A stretch of DNA of 64,000 nucleotides from Rhodobacter sp. NTK016B. Its GTDB lineage: Bacteria > Pseudomonadota > Alphaproteobacteria > Rhodobacterales > Rhodobacteraceae. Below are positions 21,826 through 30,426 of this stretch, piece by piece. The notes under the pieces are model-generated. The model saw only the letters and a list, made by a program, of their open reading frames with translations. It searched no databases and was not told the DNA's origin. The position numbers and the translations under genes are program-made. Numbering within the stretch: position 1 is the stretch's first letter; the number at the start of each line of letters is the position of its first letter. The stretch covers positions 124,001 to 188,000 of the forward strand of contig NZ_JAFKOK010000011.1 in NCBI RefSeq assembly GCF_017303295.1, given 5' to 3'.

Positions 21826-22578
21826 TCATTCGGCGAAATGCTGGCGCACGCTGTCGAGCGTTTCACGCAATTCCGTTTCGACCATTTCGCGCATCACCAT
21901 GAAACGAGGCGTGGGGACGGGCACGGAAATCGCGTGGATCTCGCCGTTGCGGTCGCGGAAGGCGCCACCGAGAGCCGAGATGCCGACCGTGTGCTCGTCG
22001 GCATCCTCTGCGATGCCGCGTTCGCGTGTCTTGGCGAGCATCGCGGCGAAGGCGGGCCAGTCGCCGGTCTGATGGGTCCGTTTCCATTCCGCCTCGACCA
22101 GCGTGCGGGCTTCGGCCTCGGGCAGCAGTGACAGGGCGGCACGGCCATTGGCACTGCTGGTCAGCGGGAAGACATCGCCCACCGCCGAGATCGTCCGCAG
22201 CCGCTGCGTGCCGGGCACCTGATCAAGAAAGATCATCCCCGCGCCGCGCAAGACCGACAGATCCGCCGTCTCACCCAATCGACGCGATAGTTCAGAGAGG
22301 TGCAGGCGGCATTCCTCGACGACGTTATAGCGCGTGGCCTCGGAAAGCGCGGTGATCTCGGGGCCGAGACGGATCGACCCGCCGGTCGACGTGGCGATGA
22401 CCAGCCGCTCGGCCTGAAGGGCGCCGACGATGCGCTGTACCGTAGAGCGGGGCAGCTCCACCCGTTCCGCGATCTGCCCGAGACTCATCCCCTCGGTGTT
22501 GTCGCGCAGCACGCGCAGGATGGCGGCCGCGCGCGCGATCACCTGAATGCCTGAGCGCCCTTCGTCCCTGTCTGCCAT
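21826..22578 (-). CDS. IclR-family transcriptional regulator
   Basis: A 250-residue regulator. The N-terminal winged helix spans residues 8-70 (GMSLGQIAERVELPRSTVQRIVGAL) and the C-terminal GAF-like effector domain spans about 80-250, ending in the usual ISALGGAFRDRNGEIHAISV block. I set the start at the ATG at 22578 (MADRDEG); the frame is open further upstream but runs antisense into the cyclase gene. It is divergent from the cyclase/ABC-transporter operon and probably controls it in response to a small aromatic or organic acid. Confidence 0.88.
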   Translation of the reverse strand: MADRDEGRSGIQVIARAAAILRVLRDNTEGMSLGQIAERVELPRSTVQRIVGALQAERLVIATSTGGSIRLGPEITALSEATRYNVVEECRLHLSELSRRLGETADLSVLRGAGMIFLDQVPGTQRLRTISAVGDVFPLTSSANGRAALSLLPEAEARTLVEAEWKRTHQTGDWPAFAAMLAKTRERGIAEDADEHTVGISALGGAFRDRNGEIHAISVPVPTPRFMVMREMVETELRETLDSVRQHFAE

Positions 22579-22634
22579 GCCTTTTCTCCTTCGTCTGCCC
22601 GCATAGCAATACAGCGAAACTTGCTTGCTCTGCA

Positions 22635-22693
22635 ATGCGGTACAGTTGTCCCAGATTTTTGTTGACGGGCAGTGAGTCGCGTGTGTACCGTAT
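22635..22693. promoter_or_regulatory. Inverted repeat between IclR gene and cyclase gene
   Basis: ATGCGGTACA (22635-22644) and TGTACCGTAT (22684-22693) are inverted copies (one mismatch) with 39 nt between them, and TTGACG (22662-22667) lies in the middle. The layout fits a two-site regulator binding on both sides of a promoter and looping, plausibly the divergent IclR protein. Confidence 0.45.
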
Positions 22694-22758
22694 AGTGGAT
22701 CGGCGGCACCATATTGCGGTGCAGCATGAATGGGACACATCGGAAGGGAGGGGCCGAG

Positions 22759-23595
22759 ATGGTCAAAGTTCGCGGCATCGAATTCGAGGGAAACCTCGAC
22801 AACAGCATGGGTCTGGAATTCTACAACCTGAGCCACCGCTTCGGTTTCCAGAACCCCAACTGGCCGTATTTCGAGGATACGAAGATCGAGCGTATCCACT
22901 ATATGGCGAAGTCGGGCGTGCTGTCGCAGCGCATCACCACGACGATGCACGCCACGACCCATATCGACGCGCCCGCGCATGTTGTGCAGGGCACGCCCTT
23001 CATCGACGAAGTGCCGCTGCCGCATTTCTTCGGCTCGGGAATTGTTGTCTCGATGCCCAAGAAGAAATGGGAGCCGATCACCTATGACGATCTGGAAGCG
23101 GCCTGCGGCAAGTCGATCCGCAAGGGCGACGTGCTGATCATCAATACCGGCTGGCATCACCAGTACGAAGATGGCGATTACTTCGCCTATTGCCCAGGCT
23201 TCGTGAAATCGGCGGGCGAATGGATGGTCGAAAAGGGCGTGAAGGTCGTCGGACACGACACGCAGGCCAACGACCACCCGCTGGCCACCGCGATCGGCCC
23301 GCAAAGGAACGGCCCGCTGCTGCCGCATCTGGCCGAGGAATACAAGGAATGGTCCGGCGGCGTGGACTGGAAGGACGCGTTCCCGGAATGGGAGCCGGTG
23401 CACAACATCCTGTTCAAGAACGGGATCATGGGCATCGAGAATGTCGGCGGCGATCTGGATGCGGTGACCGGCAAACGCTGCACCTTCGCTTTCTTCCCGT
23501 GGAACTGGGATCGCGGCGACGGCTGCATCGTCCGCCTCGTGGCGATGATCGACAAGGGGCAGAACTTCCGCATCGAGCGCGGCGACGCGATCTGA
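22759..23595 (+). CDS. Cyclase-family (kynurenine-formamidase-like) hydrolase
   Basis: A 278-residue metal-dependent amide/lactone hydrolase. The family metal motif H-x-D-x-P-x-H is present as THIDAPAHV (about residues 71-79), and further ligands lie in the GHDTQANDHP region (about 165-174). Relatives hydrolyse N-formylkynurenine, isatin or cyclic amides. A GGAAGGGAGG ribosome site precedes the ATG at 22759. It is the first gene of a long co-directional run (cupin, SDR, dehydrogenase, ABC importer, BKACE). Confidence 0.85.
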   Translation: MVKVRGIEFEGNLDNSMGLEFYNLSHRFGFQNPNWPYFEDTKIERIHYMAKSGVLSQRITTTMHATTHIDAPAHVVQGTPFIDEVPLPHFFGSGIVVSMPKKKWEPITYDDLEAACGKSIRKGDVLIINTGWHHQYEDGDYFAYCPGFVKSAGEWMVEKGVKVVGHDTQANDHPLATAIGPQRNGPLLPHLAEEYKEWSGGVDWKDAFPEWEPVHNILFKNGIMGIENVGGDLDAVTGKRCTFAFFPWNWDRGDGCIVRLVAMIDKGQNFRIERGDAI

Positions 23596-23603
23596 TCCGG
23601 GAA

Positions 23604-23624
23604 CCGGGGGCTTCGCGCCCCCGG
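23604..23624 (+). terminator. GC-rich hairpin after the cyclase gene
   Basis: CCGGGGGC and GCCCCCGG form an 8-bp perfect stem around a 5-nt loop, 9 nt after the cyclase stop. There is no run of T, so it may reduce readthrough or protect the cyclase mRNA end instead of ending transcription fully. Confidence 0.5.
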
Positions 23625-23681
23625 ACCCCCGCGGAGTATTTCTGACAAAGTGAAGCACAGCTGGAAGGGGAGGTCTGGCCG

Positions 23682-24035
23682 ATGTTGATCAAGCGTTTTC
23701 AAGACGCCAAGCCCTATGATGCGCCCAATCACTGGGGGGTCTCGGGGTTGCGGCTGCAAGGCTTCGAGGACGGCGGCCCGACCAATCAGTGGATCGGTTA
23801 CAGCCAGTTCCTGCCGGGCGGCGGCGCGGGGCCGGATCAGACGCCCTTCGAGAAGGTCTATGTCGTGCTCGAGGGAGAGATGACCCTTGAATGGGACGAC
23901 AGGACCGAGGTGCTGCGGGCGATGGACAGCTGCACGATCCCGCCGGGCCAGCAGCGCCGGATCGAGAACCGTTCGAACCATGTCTGCAAGATGCTGGTCG
24001 TCGTCCCCTATCCGCCCAAGCCGAAAAGCGAGTGA
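23682..24035 (+). CDS. Small cupin-domain protein
   Basis: A 117-residue single beta-barrel of the cupin fold, with the two usual motifs partly readable (PFEKVYVVLEGEMTLEWDD at about residues 50-68 and CTIPPGQQRRIENR at about 79-92). The first motif lacks the common His-x-His pair (E-K-V-Y instead), so metal binding is uncertain. A GGGGAGG ribosome site precedes the ATG. Probably an isomerase, lyase or binding protein of the pathway; 4 nt separate it from the following SDR gene. Confidence 0.78.
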   Translation: MLIKRFQDAKPYDAPNHWGVSGLRLQGFEDGGPTNQWIGYSQFLPGGGAGPDQTPFEKVYVVLEGEMTLEWDDRTEVLRAMDSCTIPPGQQRRIENRSNHVCKMLVVVPYPPKPKSE

Positions 24036-24039
24036 GGCT

Positions 24040-24834
24040 ATGAGCCTGATGAATCCCCTGTCGATGTTCGATGTCAAAGGCAAGGTTGCGGTGATCACCG
24101 GGGCCTCGGGCGCTTTCGGCATGGTGGCCGCGCGGGTGCTGGCCGGGGCCGGCTGCCGCCTTGTGCTGGCCGCGGGTAATACCGCCGCGCTGAGCGAGAT
24201 CGCCGAGGAATGCCGCGCGGGCGGCGCCGAGGTGCATGAGGCCAATGTCCGCCCCGACACCGAAGCCGCCTGCGAAGGGCTGATCGCGGCGGCGGTCGAG
24301 ACGTTTGGCGCCTGCGACATCCTTGTCGTGGCGTCGGGCATGAACAAGGTCGCCAAGATCGACGAGATGACGCCCGACACGTTCCTGTCGGTGATGGACG
24401 CGAATGTCACGCAGAGCTGGCTGATGGCGCGCGCGGCGACCAAGCAGATGAAGGCGCAGGGGACGGGAGGCAAGATCGTTCTGGTGTCCTCGGCCCGCGG
24501 GCTTCTGGGCCATCCGGCGGGCTATACCGCCTATTGCGCGTCGAAGGCGGCGGTCGATGGCATCACCAAGGCGCTCGGATGCGAGCTGGGCCCGACCGGG
24601 ATCACCGTAAACGCCATCGCGCCCACGGTTTTCCGGTCGCCGTTGACGGCCTGGATGTTCGGCGACGACGACAATGCCAAGTCCGTGCGTGCCGGCTTCC
24701 TGGCCCGCGTGCCGAAGGGCCGCCTTGGCGAGCCCGAGGATCTGGCCGGGCCGCTTCTGTTCCTGTCGTCGAAGGCGTCGGATTTCTACACCGGCCATAT
24801 CCTGTACGCCGATGGCGGCTATACGGCGGGCTGA
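24040..24834 (+). CDS. SDR-family oxidoreductase
   Basis: A 264-residue short-chain dehydrogenase: cofactor motif TGASGAFG (about residues 20-27, with Phe replacing the usual Ile), catalytic Ser in LVSSARG (about 149-155) and YCASK (about 166-170). The start is the ATG at 24040, four nt after the cupin stop, with GAGG upstream. It ends 3 nt before the next dehydrogenase. Oxidises or reduces an alcohol/ketone pair; substrate unknown. Confidence 0.88.
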   Translation: MSLMNPLSMFDVKGKVAVITGASGAFGMVAARVLAGAGCRLVLAAGNTAALSEIAEECRAGGAEVHEANVRPDTEAACEGLIAAAVETFGACDILVVASGMNKVAKIDEMTPDTFLSVMDANVTQSWLMARAATKQMKAQGTGGKIVLVSSARGLLGHPAGYTAYCASKAAVDGITKALGCELGPTGITVNAIAPTVFRSPLTAWMFGDDDNAKSVRAGFLARVPKGRLGEPEDLAGPLLFLSSKASDFYTGHILYADGGYTAG

Positions 24835-24837
24835 TCC

Positions 24838-25764
24838 ATGACGCAGGACCGCATCATCGGGGTGATTGGCGCAGGCCTCATGGGGCACGGGATCGCCCTT
24901 GTCATGGCGCGTGCCGGATTGCGTGTCGCCATCACCGATCCGATGGCCGAGGCGCGCGCGGCCTTGCCCGCCCGCGTGCGCGAGTCGATGACCCTCATGG
25001 GGCATGACGAGGCAACGACCGCCGCCGCCCTGTCGCGGATCGAGGTGCGCGACACCCTCGCCTCGACCGTGGCGAATGCCTATGCGGTTTTCGAGGCCGC
25101 GCCAGAGAAGATGGCGCTGAAGCAGTCCATCTTCGCCGAGATCGAGGCCGCCGCGCCGCGTGACTGCATCCTTGCGTCGAACACCTCGGTCATGCCGATC
25201 ACCGAGATCATGGAGGGCCTCGCGTTCAAGGACCGGGCGCTTGGCACGCATTGGTGGAACCCGCCGCACATGATCCCGCTGGTCGAGGTCATCCGCACCG
25301 AATGGACCGCCGCGCCCGCGATGGCGGCGATGATGGCGTTGCTGGCCGAGGCCGGAAAAACCCCGGTGCGCGTCGACAAGGACGTGCCGGGGTTCATCGG
25401 CAACCGGTTGCAACATGCACTTTGGCGCGAGGCCGTGAGCCTTGTCGAGCGCGGAATCTGCGATGCGGAATCCGTGGATACCGTGGTGAAATCCTGCTTC
25501 GGGCGCCGGCTTTCGGTGCTGGGCCCTCTGGAGAATGCCGATCTGGTGGGCACCGATCTGACGCTCGCCATCCATGAAACGGTTCTGGCCGATATCGAGA
25601 ACCGACCCGGACCCTCGCCTTATCTTCAGCAACTGGTCGCGGACGGCAAGCTCGGCATGAAGTCGGGCGAGGGCTTCCGCAGCTGGACTGCGGAAGAGGC
25701 CGCGAAGGTCCGCAACCGGGTCACCACTCATCTGAAGAAACTGGACACGATTCTGGACGACTGA
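24838..25764 (+). CDS. 3-hydroxyacyl-CoA dehydrogenase family protein
   Basis: A 308-residue NAD-dependent dehydrogenase: Rossmann motif GAGLMGHGIA (about residues 11-20), catalytic His with NPP in THWWNPPHMIPLVEV (about 138-152), the substrate-side GFIGNRL helix (about 184-190) and the C-terminal all-helical domain with GMKSGEGFRSW. The family includes 3-hydroxybutyryl-CoA dehydrogenase and L-carnitine dehydrogenase. The neighbouring BKACE gene would fit a 3-oxo acid product, which is why the carnitine-type reaction deserves thought; it is not proven. Confidence 0.85.
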   Translation: MTQDRIIGVIGAGLMGHGIALVMARAGLRVAITDPMAEARAALPARVRESMTLMGHDEATTAAALSRIEVRDTLASTVANAYAVFEAAPEKMALKQSIFAEIEAAAPRDCILASNTSVMPITEIMEGLAFKDRALGTHWWNPPHMIPLVEVIRTEWTAAPAMAAMMALLAEAGKTPVRVDKDVPGFIGNRLQHALWREAVSLVERGICDAESVDTVVKSCFGRRLSVLGPLENADLVGTDLTLAIHETVLADIENRPGPSPYLQQLVADGKLGMKSGEGFRSWTAEEAAKVRNRVTTHLKKLDTILDD

Positions 25765-25800
25765 CGCTTTTCAACATCTCGAACTGGGGAGGACGAGACG

Positions 25801-27069
25801 ATGAAGACTCTGAATAGACGGCATTTTCTGACGGGAACCTCGGCGCTACTGGCGGCACCCGCGATCTTGCGGGCCACCCGCGCCTATGCGCAGGCGCCGA
25901 CCATCAAGGTGGGCCATGTGAGCCCGCGAACCGGCCCGCTCGCCGGGTTCGCCGAAGCCGATGACTATATCCTTCAGGCGATTACCGAACGCTTCGGCGC
26001 GGGGATCGAGAATAACGGGCGCGCCTGGCAGATCGAGATCATCTCGAAGGACAGTCAGTCGAACCCGAACCGCGCCGCTGAAGTGGCGAGCGAGCTGATC
26101 CTGTCCGACGAAGTCGACATCATCGTCGCCGCCTCGACGCCGGACACGGTGAACCCGGTTTCGGATCAGGCCGAGATCAACGAGGTGCCCTGCATCACCA
26201 CCGACTGCCCGTGGCAGCCGTACTTTTTCGGTCGCGGCGGCAACCCGGCCGAGGGCTTTCTGAGCACTTACCACTTCTTCTGGGGTCTGGAGGACGTGAT
26301 CGGTGCCTTCCTCGCCATGTGGGATGGCGCAGGCGTGGCCAAGAGCGTGGGCGGCCTGTTCCCGAACGATGCCGACGGCAACGCATGGGGCGACCCGGAG
26401 CTGGGTCTGCCGACGCCGCTGGCCGCAGCCGGTTACGATCTGGTCGATCCCGGCCGCTATCAGCCGATGACCGATGATTTCTCGAACTACATCAACGCTT
26501 TCAAGGAAGCGGGTTGCGAGATCGTCACCGGCAACATGATCCCGCCCGATTTCGGCACCTTCTGGAGCCAGGCCGCGCAGCAGGGTTTCAATCCGAAGAT
26601 CGTCACCATCGGCAAGGCGCTGCTGTTCCCGTCCGTGATTCAGGGCCTTGGCGACCGGGGCATTGGTCTCTCGTCCGAGGTCTGGTGGTCGCCCTCGCAT
26701 CCGTTCTCGTCCTCGCTGACCGGGGCCTCGGCCGGTGATCTGGCGACAGGTTACACGCAGGCGACGGGTCGTCCCTGGACCCAGCCCATCGGTTTCAAGC
26801 ACGCGCTTTTCGAAGTCGTCGCCGACGTGATCGCGCGGGCCGAGGATCTGGAAGATCCCGACGCGATCATCGCCGCGATCGCGGCTACCGACATGAACAC
26901 CATCGTCGGACCGGTGAATTGGGCCAATGGGCCGGTGCCCAACGTGACCAAGACGCCACTGGTGGCTGGGCAATGGCAGCGCGAGGGTGAGGGAATCGAC
27001 CTGAAGATCGTCGCCAATGCCACCGCGCCCAACATCCCCACGACCGGCGAACTGATGCTGCTGTCGTGA
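25801..27069 (+). CDS. ABC importer substrate-binding protein (HAAT / LivK type)
   Basis: A 422-residue periplasmic type I binding protein with a Tat-like or Sec signal (NRRHFLTGTSALLAAPAILRA-type N-terminus; RR at residues 5-6). The two-lobed ligand-binding region follows (VGHVSPRTGPLAGF at the first hinge, about 38-51). It binds the solute for the ATPase and permease genes downstream. GGGGAGG precedes the ATG. A hairpin separates it from livG. Confidence 0.9.
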   Translation: MKTLNRRHFLTGTSALLAAPAILRATRAYAQAPTIKVGHVSPRTGPLAGFAEADDYILQAITERFGAGIENNGRAWQIEIISKDSQSNPNRAAEVASELILSDEVDIIVAASTPDTVNPVSDQAEINEVPCITTDCPWQPYFFGRGGNPAEGFLSTYHFFWGLEDVIGAFLAMWDGAGVAKSVGGLFPNDADGNAWGDPELGLPTPLAAAGYDLVDPGRYQPMTDDFSNYINAFKEAGCEIVTGNMIPPDFGTFWSQAAQQGFNPKIVTIGKALLFPSVIQGLGDRGIGLSSEVWWSPSHPFSSSLTGASAGDLATGYTQATGRPWTQPIGFKHALFEVVADVIARAEDLEDPDAIIAAIAATDMNTIVGPVNWANGPVPNVTKTPLVAGQWQREGEGIDLKIVANATAPNIPTTGELMLLS

Positions 27070-27075
27070 GTGCAA

Positions 27076-27101
27076 GGGGCCTGCCGTCTGGCGGCGGCCC
27101 C
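27076..27101 (+). promoter_or_regulatory. Hairpin between binding-protein gene and ATPase gene
   Basis: GGGGCC (27076-27081) pairs with GGCCCC (27096-27101), with an inner CCG/CGG pair, just after the binding-protein stop. Such stem-loops commonly make the binding protein more abundant than its membrane partners. Confidence 0.5.
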
Positions 27102-27119
27102 GAACCTGCAGGAGAGACG

Positions 27120-27848
27120 ATGTCTGCGATCCTCGAACTTCAGGGCGTGAAGAAGGCCTTTGGCGCCGTCGTGGTGGCGGACGACCAATCGTGGTCGCTG
27201 CAGCCCGGCGAGGCGCTGGGGGTGCTGGGCCCAAACGGCGCCGGCAAGACCTCGATGTTCAACCTTGTGACCGGGACGCTTTCCACGGATGCGGGCACGA
27301 TCCGGCTGGACGGGCAGGACATCACCGGCTGGTCGGCGGCGAAGCGTTGCCGCGCCGGGATCGCCCGCAGCTTTCAGGTGCCCCAGCCCTTCGCGCATAT
27401 GACCGTGTTCGAGAATGCCTATGTCGCGGCGACGCAGGGGGCGGGTCTGTCCGGCCGCGCGGCCGAGGCGCATTGCCTCGATGTGCTGGATCGCACCGGC
27501 CTTGTTGCCAAGTCGAACGTTCAGGCGGGCGGGCTGACGCTTCTGGAACGCAAGCGGCTGGAACTGAGCAGGGCGCTCTGTGCGAAGCCGCGGGTAATCC
27601 TGCTCGACGAGATCGCCGGCGGGCTGACGGAAAACGAATGCCAATCCCTGATCCAGACAATCCGCGACGTGCATGCGACCGGCGTGTCCATCGTCTGGAT
27701 CGAGCATGTCGTGCACGCCCTTCTCGCCGTGGTCAGCCGCCTGATGGTGATCGATTTCGGCCGCAAGATTGCCGAGGGCGAGCCGCAGGCGATCATGCAA
27801 TCGCGCGAGGTCAAGGAAATCTATCTGGGGATCGAAGCCGATGCCTGA
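27120..27848 (+). CDS. livG: ABC importer ATP-binding protein (LivG type)
   Basis: A 242-residue ATPase with Walker A GPNGAGKTS (about residues 36-44), a weakly conserved signature region (LTLLERKRLELSRAL, about 138-152), Walker B VILLDEIAGGL (about 158-168) and the switch His in WIEHVVH. The start is the ATG at 27120 after GCAGGAGAG; a GTG at 27066 in frame overlaps the previous stop. It overlaps livF by 8 nt. Confidence 0.9.
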   Translation: MSAILELQGVKKAFGAVVVADDQSWSLQPGEALGVLGPNGAGKTSMFNLVTGTLSTDAGTIRLDGQDITGWSAAKRCRAGIARSFQVPQPFAHMTVFENAYVAATQGAGLSGRAAEAHCLDVLDRTGLVAKSNVQAGGLTLLERKRLELSRALCAKPRVILLDEIAGGLTENECQSLIQTIRDVHATGVSIVWIEHVVHALLAVVSRLMVIDFGRKIAEGEPQAIMQSREVKEIYLGIEADA

Positions 27849-28545
27849 CGCTCTGCTGACCCTTGAGGCGCTGAACGCGCATTACGGCGACTTTCAGGCG
27901 CTGTACGGCGTGAACCTGAAGGTCGAGCCCGGCGAGGTGGTGGCCGTCATCGGCGCGAATGGCGCGGGCAAGACCAGCATGCTGCGCTCGGTCGCGGGCC
28001 TTTTGCGAAACGCGCCCGGGGCGATCCGCTGGAAGGGGCAGGCCATCGGCGCTCTGCGCGCCGATCAGGTCGCGGCGATGGGGATCGCGCTGGTGCCCGA
28101 GGGACGGCTTCTGTTCTCGTCCCTCAGTGTCGAAGAGAACCTGATCATCGGCGGGCAGCTCGGCCGCAAGGGTCCGTGGTCGCTGGAACGGGTCTATGCG
28201 CTGTTCCCGATCCTGAAGGAACGTCGCAACCAGCAATCGACGTCGTTGTCCGGGGGGCAGCAGCAGATGGTCGCCATCGGCCGGGCGCTGATGTCGAACC
28301 CCGACCTGGTCCTGATGGACGAGATCAGCCTCGGCCTCGCCCCGGTCATCATCCGCCAGATCTACGAGGCCCTGCCGGGCATCGTCGGCGAGGGGCTGAC
28401 GGCGGTGATCGTCGAGCAGGATATCGCCAAGGCGCTGTCGGTCTCGCAGCGGGTCTATTGCCTGCAGGAGGGAAGGGTCTCGCTGGAAGGCCAGTCGCAA
28501 ACCGTACCGCGCGAGGACATCACCCGCGCCTATTTCGGAGTCTGA
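27841..28545 (+). CDS. livF: ABC importer ATP-binding protein (LivF type)
   Basis: A 234-residue ATPase with Walker A GANGAGKTSM (about residues 37-46), signature LSGGQQQMVAIGRAL (about 137-151), Walker B LVLMDEISLGLAP and switch His replaced by Gln in VEQDIAKAL, as usual in LivF. Starts within the last codons of livG (8-nt overlap) and ends 3 nt before livH. Confidence 0.92.
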   Translation: MPDALLTLEALNAHYGDFQALYGVNLKVEPGEVVAVIGANGAGKTSMLRSVAGLLRNAPGAIRWKGQAIGALRADQVAAMGIALVPEGRLLFSSLSVEENLIIGGQLGRKGPWSLERVYALFPILKERRNQQSTSLSGGQQQMVAIGRALMSNPDLVLMDEISLGLAPVIIRQIYEALPGIVGEGLTAVIVEQDIAKALSVSQRVYCLQEGRVSLEGQSQTVPREDITRAYFGV

Positions 28546-28548
28546 CGC

Positions 28549-29412
28549 ATGGACTGGCTCAACGCCATCGTTCAGGGGACGCTGCTGGGCGGGCTTTACG
28601 CCCTGTTCGCGGCGGGGCTGTCCCTGATCTTCGGGGTGATGCGCCTCGTGAATATCGCCCATGGCGATCTCATCGTCCTGTCTGCCTATGTCGCGCTCAG
28701 TTTCAGTGTGAGCCTTGGGCTGAACCCGCTGCTGGCGCTCGTGCTGGTCGTGCCGACGATGGCGCTGGTCGGCTATGCGCTGCAACGGCTGATCCTGAAC
28801 CGCACCATGGGCGAGGACATTCTGCCGCCGCTTCTGGTGACCTTCGGTCTGTCGGTGATCCTGCAGAACGTGCTGCTGATGGGCTATTCCGCTGATCCGC
28901 AGAACCTGCAGGCGGGCGCGATCGAAACCGCCTCGGTCAGTCTTGGCCCGCTTGCCGTGGGGGTAATGCCGGTGATGGTCTTCGTCACGGCCGTGGTGGT
29001 GATTGCCGCGTTGCAATGGATGTTCTACCGCACCGCGCTGGGTCGGGCATTCCGGGCGACTTCGGACCGACAGGACGTGGCGCAGCTGATGGGGCTGAAC
29101 CGGGCGCATGTCTTTGGTCTGGCCATGGCGCTGTCGCTGGCAGTCACCGCGCTGGCGGGCGTGTTCCTCGGCATCCGCACGGCCTTCGATCCGGCAGCGG
29201 GCGGGACCCGGCTGATTTTCGGCTTCGAGGCGGTGATCATCGGGGGGCTGGGCAACCTTTGGGGGACACTGGCCGGCGGGGTGATCCTCGGCGTTGCGCA
29301 GACGCTGGGCGCCAAGATCGACCCTGGCTACCAGATCCTCGCCGGTCACATCGCCTTCCTGATCATTCTTGCCCTGCGTCCGCGCGGCCTGTTTCCGAGG
29401 ATCGACGCATGA
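28549..29412 (+). CDS. livH: ABC importer permease (LivH type)
   Basis: A 287-residue membrane protein with about eight helices; the N-terminal QGTLLGGLYALFAAGLSLIF and the cytoplasmic loop GRAFRATSDRQDVAQLMGLN (EAA-like, about residues 165-184) are typical of LivH. It forms the channel with LivM. The stop overlaps the livM start by 4 nt. Confidence 0.92.
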   Translation: MDWLNAIVQGTLLGGLYALFAAGLSLIFGVMRLVNIAHGDLIVLSAYVALSFSVSLGLNPLLALVLVVPTMALVGYALQRLILNRTMGEDILPPLLVTFGLSVILQNVLLMGYSADPQNLQAGAIETASVSLGPLAVGVMPVMVFVTAVVVIAALQWMFYRTALGRAFRATSDRQDVAQLMGLNRAHVFGLAMALSLAVTALAGVFLGIRTAFDPAAGGTRLIFGFEAVIIGGLGNLWGTLAGGVILGVAQTLGAKIDPGYQILAGHIAFLIILALRPRGLFPRIDA

Positions 29413-30425
29413 GCCTTTCAGTCACGCGCCGCACCCGTCTGTCGACCGCCTGGCTGTTCGTGCTGGTGCCGATCGTCATCCTCCTGATCGCTGCGCCGTG
29501 GTGGGCAGGCCGGGCCGACCTGCGGCTGATGGGCGAGATCGCGCTCTACATGTCGCTCGCTGTACTGTGGAACCTGCTTGCGGGCTATGCGGGCCTCGTG
29601 TCTGTGGGGCAGCAGGCCTATGTCGGCTTCGGCGGCTACCTGTTCTTTGCGCTGACCATGCTGGCCGGGCTGCATCCGTTTGCCGCGCTGCCCTTGGTAG
29701 TGCTGGCCGGTTTCGTGATCTCGGCGCCGGTCGCGGTGCTGATCTTCCGACTGCGCGGCGCCTATTTCGCCATCGGTACCTGGGTTGTGGCCGAGGTGTT
29801 CCGGCTGTCCTTTGCCCAGATATCCAGCCTCGGCGGCGGCTCGGGCACGTCGCTTTCGCCCAGCATCGTCCGGTCGCTGGCCGATGGTCGCGACGCGCGC
29901 GAAGCCGTGGCGTGGTGGCTGGCGCTTGGGGCGGGGATGCTGGTGATCGGTGCGGTGGTGTGGCTTTTGCGCTCGCGCCAAGGGGTCGCGCTGACGGCGA
30001 TCCGCGACAACGAACTCGCGGCGCGCTCGCTGGGGATCGACATCTGGCGCACCAAGTTCACCGTCTATGTCGTGGTCTCGGGCCTGACGGCACTGATCGG
30101 CGCGCTGATCTTTCTGCAAAAGCTGCGCATCTCGCCCGATGCCGCCTTCAGCGCCAATGACTGGACTGCCTTTGTCATCTTCATCGTCGTGATCGGCGGG
30201 ATCGGCACGCTGGAAGGTCCGATTCTGGGCACGCTGGTGTTCTTCGCCCTGCGCGAGACGCTGGCCGATCTCGGCACGCTCTACCTGATCGCGCTCGGAG
30301 TCGTCGCCATCGTCATCATGCTTTTCGCGCCACGCGGTCTCTGGGGGTTTCTGCGTGACCGCTGGGGCGTTGAACTTTTCCCGCTCAGCCGTCGTGTGAG
30401 CGGCCTTGCCAAGAAGGAGGCCTGA
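29409..30425 (+). CDS. livM: ABC importer permease (LivM type)
   Basis: A 338-residue membrane protein with about nine to ten helices. The conserved GQQAYVGFGGY segment (about residues 66-76) and the loop TAIRDNELAARSLGI (about 196-210) identify the LivM permease. It completes the five-gene HAAT importer. The BKACE gene begins one base after its stop. Confidence 0.92.
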   Translation: MSLSVTRRTRLSTAWLFVLVPIVILLIAAPWWAGRADLRLMGEIALYMSLAVLWNLLAGYAGLVSVGQQAYVGFGGYLFFALTMLAGLHPFAALPLVVLAGFVISAPVAVLIFRLRGAYFAIGTWVVAEVFRLSFAQISSLGGGSGTSLSPSIVRSLADGRDAREAVAWWLALGAGMLVIGAVVWLLRSRQGVALTAIRDNELAARSLGIDIWRTKFTVYVVVSGLTALIGALIFLQKLRISPDAAFSANDWTAFVIFIVVIGGIGTLEGPILGTLVFFALRETLADLGTLYLIALGVVAIVIMLFAPRGLWGFLRDRWGVELFPLSRRVSGLAKKEA

Positions 30426-30426
30426 C

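Noticed and set aside
23689-25731. 680-residue minus-strand frame
   Set aside because: Runs antisense through the cupin, SDR and dehydrogenase genes, all of which have intact motifs.
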